Shown one piece after another: positions 9,601 through 16,680 of a DNA stretch of 36,340 bases. This stretch comes from a virus, in the IMG/VR virus record IMGVR_UViG_3300017710_000017, positions 1 through 36,340 of that record, one strand, 5' to 3'. Both the position numbers and the translations under genes were made by a program. The notes below the pieces were generated by a model. The model did not search any database. It was not told the DNA's origin and was given only the letters and a program-made list of their open reading frames with translations. How positions within the stretch are numbered: position 1 is the first letter of the stretch; each line of letters begins with the position of its first letter.

Positions 9601-11477
9601 AACTTTACTTTGATGCTAGTGAAATGTATGATATAGATTCAAGTGGATTTCACCAATCAGGAACAGATATAGATAACGGAGACCAAAACCAAACAGCAAC
9701 TCAAGATGCTGTTATAACATTAAACTTTAGTGACTGTTACACCTTTGGTAATGGTGTAGAAAGCTACAGAATAAAAGATCAGCTGGCTGCAAAAAGTATG
9801 CAGTTAGGTGAAAGAACCTTAGCTGTATCTAACCAAGACTACAAAGAAGCTGATAGATTTGAAGGTATTACTTATAGTGGAGTTTTTAGTAGTAACTCTG
9901 GGACAAACAATCTAAATGAATTTAATTTAGGGTTAGTTAATTTTAAAGATTGCGAAACTTCGTTTGGGCCTATTCAGGTGCTACACGCCAGAAAAACAGA
10001 TATTTTAACTTTACAAGAAGATAGAATAACTTATGTTTTTGCTGGTAAAAATATTCTTACTGATGCTGTTGGCGGAGGTGTTGTAACTTCAGTTCCAGAG
10101 GTTTTAGGAGAACAAGTTGCTAGAATTGAAGAATATGGCATAAGTTTTAATCCTGAAAGTTTTGTTGCTTATGGTTACGATATGTATTTTACCGACACAA
10201 AAAGAGGTGCAGTACTTCAATTAAGCGGAAGAACCCCCGATACGGATAGGTTGACAGTGGTATCTGACCAAGGTATGCGTTCTTGGTTTAGAGATAGGTT
10301 TTTTGAAAATTTAAACACTCAAAAACTAGGTGGCTATGACCCTTATATGGATGAGTATGTTTTAGGTATGAACGGAACACCTGTTCCTATACCTCCACTT
10401 GTTATTAGTTGTGGAACTCAAATAAATAGAACAGGGCTTGCCGCTGGAACTAGTACAGTTAGTACGGTTGATTTTGGACAAGTAATTGGCGATGTGGTGT
10501 TTCCTTATTCTATTTCGAGTGGGTCTATTGTAATCAGTGTTTTATGGAATGGAACTACAACCACAAGTGGAACACTTACTGGGTCTGGAAACTTTACATG
10601 GAACAAAAGCCTTAACACTCCTGTTAATGCGGTTGTAACTATTACAGCTCAAACCGCTGCGTCTTTCTTTGTAACGCTATCTTGCCCTACTCAAGAAACC
10701 ATTACGGTTGTTAAGGTGGCTATTGCATCAACTCAAGATTCAAACAAATTTATTCATGCTGAATATTTCTGGGAAGATACTGTAAATATAAGCCCAGTAG
10801 ACAGCGATCAAGTTCAATTTTTAAATTCCCCACTTACAGCTTCGTTTTATGATGCTCAGGTAGGAATTAGGTCTTTAGGTGTTTTTCCTTATACAGGGGT
10901 CGACTTAACAATAAGGTCTAATAAAATAAACTTTGATGATTATGATTGGGGATACCCAGACGATAATTTTAAATATTTATCATCAAACACATTATATGCA
11001 AACACTCAGCCTGACATAGCATCTTTATTGGCTGCGGCAACAACTATACCTAATAGTAGTGTGGTAAGCCCATCAACTGGACTTTATCAAGCAACTGTAA
11101 CTAACTTGTCTTTACCAAGTGGGAATCAGTATTTATATTTAATATATGATTACAGAAAAACTTCTTGTCAGCAATTTTGTTATGACGCAACCAGCCCGGA
11201 AGATGCCTGTTGTTTATGTGAAATTCCATGTGTGGCGTTTAGTTGCAGCACACTGCAGAACAACCCTACTATAATTTGTAATCAACCTCTAACTCAAACT
11301 TATTACCACACTGGGTCTGGAACATTCCCAGCAGTAGGTGACTTTGTTTATAGTTCGACTAATTGCTTCAGCAGTACAGCTGTACCTTTAATTTCGGGAT
11401 ATTACAAATCAGAAACCAATAAATATATTAGATGTTCCTCAAACGGAATAGTAACAGAATTAGTAACTTGTACTTAA
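6663..11477 (+). CDS. Large tail stabilization (muzzle-like) protein
   Basis: The protein has 1604 residues. The N-terminus, FVAGRMNKSIDERLLPPGEY followed by DAMNVRLGATE, is the hallmark of the stabilization/tail-muzzle proteins of crAss-like and related phages. The bulk is beta-rich with long segments such as VFAGKNILTDAVGGG near residue 1130. Residues about 1245-1350 form a Thr/Ser/Gly-rich beta-sandwich-like (Ig-like) segment. The last 60 residues are a Cys-containing module (VGDFVY, GYYKSETNKYIRC, NGIVTELVTC) that also occurs in the next gene. At this size it is presumably the main tail barrel with added adhesive domains. It is coupled to the ring-like gene by a 1-base gap. The family call rests on the N-terminal motif; domain borders are estimates. 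Confidence 0.78.
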   Translation: MPITTTNFVAGRMNKSIDERLLPPGEYIDAMNVRLGATETTEIGAVENSKGNDQLTTLQFQGQALSSAAQCIGAYEDGQRETIYWFVHDSNNPVKTGKLDLIVSFNTTNLIVQYHVISTTVLNFDPEFLITGIDLVDGKFLYFTDDKNPPRVIDVVQSYPYPIGLVDQIEEEDISVILKPPGFEDAVGSNIPLSVPGVQLVSLPGQENYIRERFICFAYRYRYLNGGYSATSLFTVPAFATSDFAFDTRNYLNSGMINRFNGAVITFSTGSKRVTEIDLLYKDTNSNVIYVIERFKKEDYGWADDTQKTYTFTNSKIYTVIGNDELLRLYDNVPRIAKAQTIMGNRLLYGNYVDGYNFTRGSAEGSNISLDYNTSYLPLSVEFLELPGGLPGNGDAYTLSGSSVSITNSKITIDLAEIDGKLKQGAALGFNFRIEHAELGGDTALAPCGTANDEFTNGVFDIQFSVTLDQDYQNSYDFLSSSLFLDAIGTGILADGRFNPLATADAGTSFTDLFNNFLSSPTTTCTFTKFNSSITDATAQQGIALTGVSPGSTTFELQILAMNFQNVDQTQTPPVTTNLYEYFRFVLGEIQFTSDIDTSSLHSNRDYETGIVYMDEYARASTVLVSEYNTVYINPADSVNANKIQVQLSSTAPYWASKYKFVVKPSLGEYNTVFSNFYYVRPSDNMIFFKIEGDNANKVTKGETLIVKADVDGPLSVVEKCEVLDITAESSDFLDQEEGFTDGKQLAGLYMQIKNQNFNVVIPDDSVIAYGKQEARSGSTSGCSQQAFRNVGYPCFTTDPDTGATTNYDIPGGSIIRWSITSGRRAGSRSCEQKRWEWSASFVATRDYADLKRWYDGDNININTAEPGGYEGWNEDDNIANYNSQYFTPSTPINLGPFIGGNPFGFATNLPCLGFSAQLGFCQAIPGDPSSPLYFGTATGLKGCNRIGNNRKAGVTMDIVVFRANTLMVFETEPEDANAELYFDASEMYDIDSSGFHQSGTDIDNGDQNQTATQDAVITLNFSDCYTFGNGVESYRIKDQLAAKSMQLGERTLAVSNQDYKEADRFEGITYSGVFSSNSGTNNLNEFNLGLVNFKDCETSFGPIQVLHARKTDILTLQEDRITYVFAGKNILTDAVGGGVVTSVPEVLGEQVARIEEYGISFNPESFVAYGYDMYFTDTKRGAVLQLSGRTPDTDRLTVVSDQGMRSWFRDRFFENLNTQKLGGYDPYMDEYVLGMNGTPVPIPPLVISCGTQINRTGLAAGTSTVSTVDFGQVIGDVVFPYSISSGSIVISVLWNGTTTTSGTLTGSGNFTWNKSLNTPVNAVVTITAQTAASFFVTLSCPTQETITVVKVAIASTQDSNKFIHAEYFWEDTVNISPVDSDQVQFLNSPLTASFYDAQVGIRSLGVFPYTGVDLTIRSNKINFDDYDWGYPDDNFKYLSSNTLYANTQPDIASLLAAATTIPNSSVVSPSTGLYQATVTNLSLPSGNQYLYLIYDYRKTSCQQFCYDATSPEDACCLCEIPCVAFSCSTLQNNPTIICNQPLTQTYYHTGSGTFPAVGDFVYSSTNCFSSTAVPLISGYYKSETNKYIRCSSNGIVTELVTCT

Positions 11478-11487
11478 AATTTAATTT

Positions 11488-12507
11488 ATGGCAACAATAC
11501 AAACTCTTTGTTTTGATGGAGATACATTTGCACAAGCTTATGCATTATACACCAGTAGCGACTTAACAACACTAGCACCAGACGGATATTATAGTCAGGG
11601 GCAAATTGTTAGGCAACAGCTAAATGGTATACTACTTAATGCACAGCCTTGTTCGGCGTGTTTAGTTCCTTGTGGCTCTGGCTTAAATTTAAATATTAGC
11701 AATAGTGGAATTTTTAGCGTAGACATTGATGTGGCTAATGATGTTGGCGCGGTAGTTGTTTATTTTTACATGGGAGCTAGTATACCAGATGGAGTGGATA
11801 TGGTATGGAACGGAACTCACTATAACAGGTTAACTTGTCAAGGTAATGACGGAACTATTATCTTGGACGGCGCTGGAACTTCAGTAGATTATGCTGGATT
11901 CAATAATCAAGGTACAGGATTACCTACATATGTAGGAAATCAAAATGCTAACCTAATAAATTTCAGCCCTTATGATGGAACTGAGGTTTGCCCAACAAAC
12001 GGCGGCGCTCCATCAAACTTTTTATATGTTTCAGGTGCTTTTGTTGACCAAGGCACTACAACAAATACAAATGTGGTTAATAACCAAGTGGGTACTGTGG
12101 CAGCTACCAGCCCTTTGTTTACATTGGTTTTACCAAAAAACTCTGTTACCCCCACATCCTTAAATCTTCAAATTTTCGCACCTTTGTGCGGGACTCTTTG
12201 GAGACTTGAATTAGCGTGTCCAGTTGCGTTGCCTAGTTTTTTAGGTTCTCCCGCACAGACAGGCTTGGGTTGTTCTAACGCAACTGTAACATATTATTTT
12301 GCAAGAAACGCAACAGGAACTCAATTACCTTTTACTGTTGATACCAACACAAGGCCAGTTGTAGGTAATTTTGTTTTTACAGATTCTTCCGGAGCAACAT
12401 ATTTAAATGACACTGCTACACAGCAACGCTATGTCATGGATAACAATCAGGTCATTACTGTTAGAAACGGTGTTGTAATTAATGTTACATCTTGTGACCC
12501 AACTTAA
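11488..12507 (+). CDS. Adhesin-like tail protein (candidate receptor-binding protein)
   Basis: The protein has 339 residues and is beta-rich. Residues about 12-57 are a short module (SSDLTTLAPDGYYSQGQIV, NGILLNAQPC). A middle beta domain follows at about 60-250, with VGAVVVYFYMGASIPDGVDM and paired Cys residues, of a kind I associate with tail proteins of flavobacterial phages. Residues 266-339 repeat the terminal module (VVGNFVFTD, QRYVMDN, NGVVINVTSC). The same module closes the preceding tail protein. Cys residues recur at module ends and could form disulfides or a metal site. Its place after the tail barrel and its adhesive-type architecture suggest a receptor-binding or tail-fibre role; that is inference. 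Confidence 0.65.
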   Translation: MATIQTLCFDGDTFAQAYALYTSSDLTTLAPDGYYSQGQIVRQQLNGILLNAQPCSACLVPCGSGLNLNISNSGIFSVDIDVANDVGAVVVYFYMGASIPDGVDMVWNGTHYNRLTCQGNDGTIILDGAGTSVDYAGFNNQGTGLPTYVGNQNANLINFSPYDGTEVCPTNGGAPSNFLYVSGAFVDQGTTTNTNVVNNQVGTVAATSPLFTLVLPKNSVTPTSLNLQIFAPLCGTLWRLELACPVALPSFLGSPAQTGLGCSNATVTYYFARNATGTQLPFTVDTNTRPVVGNFVFTDSSGATYLNDTATQQRYVMDNNQVITVRNGVVINVTSCDPT

Positions 12508-12517
12508 AAAATAAACT

Positions 12518-13357
12518 ATGGCATCAGAATACACTTTATCGTACAACCAAGACTCAGCACCGCTAACCATTGACGCTCAAGGAAAGGGTGGGTGGCCTTC
12601 ATTTTATTCTTTTTTTCCTGAATATATGATAGGAATGAATAGTTATTTTTATTCTTTTAGTGGTGGCAATCTTTTTAGGCACAACACCAATGAGTCTCGA
12701 AACACTTACTATGGTCAATTTAGTCCATCTACAATTACAAGTGTATTTAATCCAGAGCCAACATTAAGTATCAAGCTCTTTAAAACTTTATCATACGAGT
12801 CAAATACTACAGTAGTAGATACCACTCAAGCGAGATGGGCATGTACTGAACTGGCTACAGATATAACGGATGGAACACCAGGTGGTATGCTTGAAACTTA
12901 TTTTGAGCAAAAAGAAGGAGAGTGGTTTAGCTTTATACGAACTAATGCAGCTGTGATAAACTGGCAAATGAGATCTGCCAATGGTTTAGGTTCTGCTACT
13001 GGAGTTACTGTAGTGGGTGCTGCAACTACTATAGATTTTGCTGTGCCAACAGGCTCAATAATATCCATAGGTGACTTCGTGTATTTTGTTACTTTAGCTG
13101 GAACACCTCCAACAGCTACAGGCGCTCCTCAGCTCGCCGGAATAGTTACAGCTATCAATGCCAATAGCATCGTTATAGACAACTCAACAGGGGTAGCAAC
13201 ACCTGTTGTGGGGCAATTTATTATGTACATAAAAAACGCTACGGCAGAATCGCATGGGGCTAGAGGTTATTTTCTTCAATTTAAATTAGAAAATGACTCA
13301 ACTAGCCCAGTAGAACTATTTTCAGTCGGGAGTAGTGTGATGAAAAGCAATCCATAG
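12518..13357 (+). CDS. Conserved tail structural protein with internal beta insertion
   Basis: The protein has 279 residues. The N-terminal 95 residues carry a pattern I recognise from structural proteins of crAss-like and other Bacteroidetes phages: GGWPSFYSFFPEYMIGMN, then FYSFSGGNLFRHN and a KLFKTLSYES end. Residues 105-150 include FEQKEGEWFSFIR. Residues about 158-240 form a beta-rich segment with IISIGDFVYF, an AGIVTAINANSIVIDNST strand pair and VVGQFIMYIKN, similar to modules in three other virion proteins here. The C-terminal 40 residues return to the conserved fold (RGYFLQFKLEN). It is the last gene before the promoter box at 13366. No enzymatic motif is seen; the precise tail location is unknown. 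Confidence 0.72.
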   Translation: MASEYTLSYNQDSAPLTIDAQGKGGWPSFYSFFPEYMIGMNSYFYSFSGGNLFRHNTNESRNTYYGQFSPSTITSVFNPEPTLSIKLFKTLSYESNTTVVDTTQARWACTELATDITDGTPGGMLETYFEQKEGEWFSFIRTNAAVINWQMRSANGLGSATGVTVVGAATTIDFAVPTGSIISIGDFVYFVTLAGTPPTATGAPQLAGIVTAINANSIVIDNSTGVATPVVGQFIMYIKNATAESHGARGYFLQFKLENDSTSPVELFSVGSSVMKSNP

Positions 13358-13365
13358 ATTTTTAC

Positions 13366-13373
13366 TATCTTTG
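13366..13373 (+). promoter_or_regulatory. Bacteroidetes-type -7 promoter element (TATCTTTG)
   Basis: TATCTTTG lies in the 23-base gap after the tail gene and only 7 bases before the ATG at 13381. Since transcription in this promoter class usually starts about 6-8 bases after the -7 box, the transcript may begin at or next to the start codon and be leaderless. It would drive the GNAT and internal virion genes. Confidence 0.65.
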
Positions 13374-13380
13374 TTACTAA

Positions 13381-13791
13381 ATGAAATTAAATGTACAGCC
13401 TTTAAAAGTAACTGACTACGATGCCGTATTAGTGGATTGGTGGAATGACTGGAGATGGACACCTCCTTCTAAAGATTTTTTACCCGAAAACGGAACAGGC
13501 GGATACATGGTGTACGATGGTAAGATACCTATTTGCGCTGGATTCATGTACACAACAAATTCAACGGCAGTTTGGTGTGATTGGATTATATCAAATATTC
13601 ATTACAAGGATAGGGCAAACAGAAAAAAAGCGTTAGCTTTATTAGTGCAAACAATTACTGAGCAAGCTCGTAATTTAAATAAAAAATATGTATATGCATT
13701 AATTAAAAATAAACCTTTAATTGATGTTTACAAAAAAGTGGGGTATGAAGAAGCTTCAAGTTATTCAACCGAAATGATTAAAAAATTATAA
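13381..13791 (+). CDS. GNAT-fold protein (acetyltransferase-like)
   Basis: The protein has 136 residues, the minimal size for a GNAT domain. The visible pattern is a central beta strand pair (GGYMVYDGKIPICAGFMYTT, then AVWCDWIIS), a following helix (RKKALALLVQTITEQARNL) in the place of the acetyl-CoA binding helix, strand YVYALIK, and the closing VYKKVGY, the typical GNAT motif B ending. The glycine-rich pyrophosphate loop is not canonical (HYKDRANRKK), so activity is uncertain. T7 gp13, an internal core protein of similar size and gene position, also appears related to the GNAT fold, so a structural role is possible as well as modification of a host target. It has its own promoter box. Confidence 0.72.
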   Translation: MKLNVQPLKVTDYDAVLVDWWNDWRWTPPSKDFLPENGTGGYMVYDGKIPICAGFMYTTNSTAVWCDWIISNIHYKDRANRKKALALLVQTITEQARNLNKKYVYALIKNKPLIDVYKKVGYEEASSYSTEMIKKL

Positions 13792-13792
13792 T

Positions 13793-14401
13793 ATGGCAGT
13801 TACAACAGCAGCAGTAGTAGGAGTGGCGTCTTCCGCGGCAGGAACGATAGGCTCATTTAGTCAAGCTCGTAAACAAGCAGACGCAGCGGCAAAAGCAGAA
13901 AGAGAGTCTAAGAAAGCCATGGCGGAGGCGAGAAAAAGAGCAGAAAAGAATTTTTACGAAGGGCTTCAAGTCTCAAGAGAAGCTTATGAATTTGCTAAGG
14001 AATCTAACTTAGCGGCTCAACAACAAAACATTCAAGCACTTCAAGAAGGTGACCCTAGAAATTTAGCTGCCGGCGTAGGCCTCGTTCAGCAAACGGCTGA
14101 TGCAAACACAGAGAAAACAAGGTTGTTAATGCAAAAAGATTTAGAAAAAAATGCCAAGATGAAGGCTGATGCTAAAGATGCTATTAATCAAGATTTAAAA
14201 GCAATGGATTTAGGTTATGCCAAAGACCAAGAGTTAAGGGCAAAAGAGGCAGCACAAGCCTCAGTTCTTGCTCAACAGCAAGGCATTCAAGGTGTAGCAG
14301 ACACTGCTATGGGTGTAGCTAATTTAGCTCCTTTGTTTGGTGCTAAAACTACAAAAGCGGATGACGTCTACCTAGACAGAATGAATAATTCTACAGTTTA
14401 A
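13793..14401 (+). CDS. Ala-rich coiled-coil internal virion protein
   Basis: The protein has 202 residues. The N-terminus is a small-residue stretch (residues 5-20, AAVVGVASSAAGTIGSF) that could insert in a membrane. Residues about 25-175 are an almost continuous Ala/Lys/Glu/Gln helix, predicted coiled coil, and a short Gly-rich end follows (ADTAMGVANLAPLFG). This architecture and its location before two larger internal-type proteins match the small core/ejection proteins of T7-like podoviruses, which leave the capsid and line a DNA translocation channel. It starts one base after the GNAT gene stop, so it is cotranslated. The call is by analogy, not by a specific motif. Confidence 0.65.
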   Translation: MAVTTAAVVGVASSAAGTIGSFSQARKQADAAAKAERESKKAMAEARKRAEKNFYEGLQVSREAYEFAKESNLAAQQQNIQALQEGDPRNLAAGVGLVQQTADANTEKTRLLMQKDLEKNAKMKADAKDAINQDLKAMDLGYAKDQELRAKEAAQASVLAQQQGIQGVADTAMGVANLAPLFGAKTTKADDVYLDRMNNSTV

Positions 14402-14410
14402 AAAAAAATT

Positions 14411-16672
14411 ATGGCAAACGAATTTAGTAGAAAAGAATCCGCATTAGATTATCAGATATACCAGGGTAGGGAAAATACCCAGGTAAACTGGAATCAAATG
14501 TCAAGAGGTATTAATGAAACTTTCAATAAAATAGCTGAAGACAGAGAGGCTCGAAAGAAAGAGATTGATGACGAAACAGATGCGGTATTAAATCAACTTG
14601 AAAAGGCAGATGCCTATAACTCTAAAACTTTAGGAGATCAAGTCAATATGCTTGCAACTCAAATGAGAGAGCAGGTTACCACACTAAATGGTATTGTTAA
14701 AAGAGGAGGTATGAAGCCTGCTGAATTTTTGCAATTTATACAAAAAGCAAAAGATAATATTGCTAACTGGGGTATCGCGTCTAAAGATTGGGATGCTTCA
14801 TTTGTTAAAGCCACAGAAAGACAGCAGCTTGGTGAAGATGGTGTTAAAATTGCTTCTGCAACTGAAACATTTATAAAGGATGAATTACAATCTTTTGGTA
14901 ATTTAAATAATGTAGTTCCTTGGGTGTCGCCAAAAGGAAATGTGTATAGCGTTAGGATGATTGATGACGGAAACGGTAATCAAATTATGCCCGACTATGA
15001 TACTCACCCTGAAAACTACCTTCCTTATAGCTCAATAAATAACAAAATAAATTATGAAGACAATGGCAATAAGTATGATGTTAAAACATTGGTGGCTAAT
15101 AATGTAGATGATATAGGTACTTTTATAACTTCCTACATAGAAGACTACACGCTGTTAGAAGGCGGTGGAGCTGTAGTGACCACAGAGGGGGCAAGACAAA
15201 TGAACTCTATTCTTAAAGATGAGAATGGAGAAGCTTATCAAGCTTTTGATACTCTAAGAGAAAGCATAGTAGACAGCATTGTTCTTACTGACGGCCTAGG
15301 GGCTGTTGGAGATAGTCAAATTCCAAATGTTGCAAATATTATAGAGCAACATGGTATTAAAGGTAAGGACGGAAATCTATATAAGTTTGCTCAAAGTGAA
15401 GAGCAGTTTAGACAGCTTTACCCAAACTCTTCTATCGATAATTTTATAAAAGTAGATGTTGGCACGACACCGCCCACTTACACATATACTGAAGACATGA
15501 TAGAGGCAGCAAGAGATTATGTTAGATTACAAGTTGAATCTCAAGTTGGATATAAACGAGAAAAAGCAGGATTTAAAACTGGACAACAAGAAAACGCAAG
15601 CTCTGCTGCGCAAACAGAAAAACTTGATATTATCGGTGGAGAAGCTGGTCAAATAGCGGATATACTTACAGCAGACCAAGCTAACGCTACTGCTATTATG
15701 CAAACACTTATAAGTGATCTTAACACTGACGTTGAGGGTGGTGCAGCTGGCAGAATTACTAATTTCGATATACAGCCAACCACTATAGATATATTTAGAG
15801 ACGGGATGCCGCCAGTGTCTATTGAGCGTGCAGCTCAATCTACTCAAGATGTTAATCAAGATGGCGTTGTAGATAGTAAAGATAAAGATCCAGTTAGTCT
15901 ACTAAATGAAATAACAAGTCTTTATAAAACATTAACTGGAAAAGACGCCACTAGAGTTCAGATAGAAAAAGCTTTAGAGCAACAAGGATATGATTTAGAT
16001 GTATTGAAAAAAAGCGGTATTGTTGTAAGCGGAAAAGGAACTCAAGAAGCAATTAGTGCAGACTACACAGATAGTACTAAAATAGATGCAGAGGGGAAAA
16101 CTCTATTTGACCTTGTTAAAGATGAGCTTGGAGGCGGTGGCCCTGGTAGCGAAACAGGCCTTGGAGGAATATTTACAACAGATACTACAGACAGAAATCA
16201 GCTTGCCACTATATTCCGTAAGGCAATGAAGAAAAGTTTAAAAACAAACCTTGCTAAGCTATTCCCTGACGAAAAAGTAAAAATGACTTTGATATCTGAT
16301 GAGAAAGCAGATGCTGCGGTATTAGAATATGTAAAAGATAGACTTCCATCTGGTGCTACATCAGAACAGATAGCGGCTGAAACAAATCGTTTATTCCCTA
16401 ATAGAGATGGTGATGATGAAGTTATTATGATTAGAATTGCAGGTAAAAATACTATTTTCCAATTAGACAATGACAATTACACAAATAGTGATGTAACTAA
16501 TGAAATAGCTAGAATATTAAATGAGGCAGCTAACAGAGTTAACACAGTTAGAGCGTCAAGTGGTAGATTAAGTGCAATGGAAATTAGAGCTGCCAACCCT
16601 CGAAGAGAAGGTGAATCCAGACAGGAATATAATCAAAGAATGAAAAAGTTGTTTACTGACCAAAATAATTAA
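14411..16672 (+). CDS. Internal virion protein with EF-hand-like calcium loop
   Basis: The protein has 753 residues, is mostly helical and strongly acidic, with no signal peptide or obvious membrane segment. The N-terminal 130 residues are helix-rich with NWNQMSRGINETFNKIAED. Residues 480-491 read DVNQDGVVDSKD, a full DxNxDGxxDxxD calcium loop as in EF-hand and dockerin repeats; only one copy is seen. A Gly-rich linker (GGGGPGSETGLGG) lies near residue 575. The C-terminal end is Arg/Glu rich. It sits between the Ala-rich protein and the 2441-residue protein, the usual place of T7 gp15/gp16-like core proteins. No lysozyme or transglycosylase motif is recognised. The function as an ejection protein is inferred from position. 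Confidence 0.65.
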   Translation: MANEFSRKESALDYQIYQGRENTQVNWNQMSRGINETFNKIAEDREARKKEIDDETDAVLNQLEKADAYNSKTLGDQVNMLATQMREQVTTLNGIVKRGGMKPAEFLQFIQKAKDNIANWGIASKDWDASFVKATERQQLGEDGVKIASATETFIKDELQSFGNLNNVVPWVSPKGNVYSVRMIDDGNGNQIMPDYDTHPENYLPYSSINNKINYEDNGNKYDVKTLVANNVDDIGTFITSYIEDYTLLEGGGAVVTTEGARQMNSILKDENGEAYQAFDTLRESIVDSIVLTDGLGAVGDSQIPNVANIIEQHGIKGKDGNLYKFAQSEEQFRQLYPNSSIDNFIKVDVGTTPPTYTYTEDMIEAARDYVRLQVESQVGYKREKAGFKTGQQENASSAAQTEKLDIIGGEAGQIADILTADQANATAIMQTLISDLNTDVEGGAAGRITNFDIQPTTIDIFRDGMPPVSIERAAQSTQDVNQDGVVDSKDKDPVSLLNEITSLYKTLTGKDATRVQIEKALEQQGYDLDVLKKSGIVVSGKGTQEAISADYTDSTKIDAEGKTLFDLVKDELGGGGPGSETGLGGIFTTDTTDRNQLATIFRKAMKKSLKTNLAKLFPDEKVKMTLISDEKADAAVLEYVKDRLPSGATSEQIAAETNRLFPNRDGDDEVIMIRIAGKNTIFQLDNDNYTNSDVTNEIARILNEAANRVNTVRASSGRLSAMEIRAANPRREGESRQEYNQRMKKLFTDQNN

Positions 16673-16680
16673 ATAAATAT

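Noticed and set aside
15527-15859. A 110-residue - strand frame within the 753-residue gene
   Set aside because: Antisense to a well supported gene, with Ser/Cys-rich shadow-type composition.
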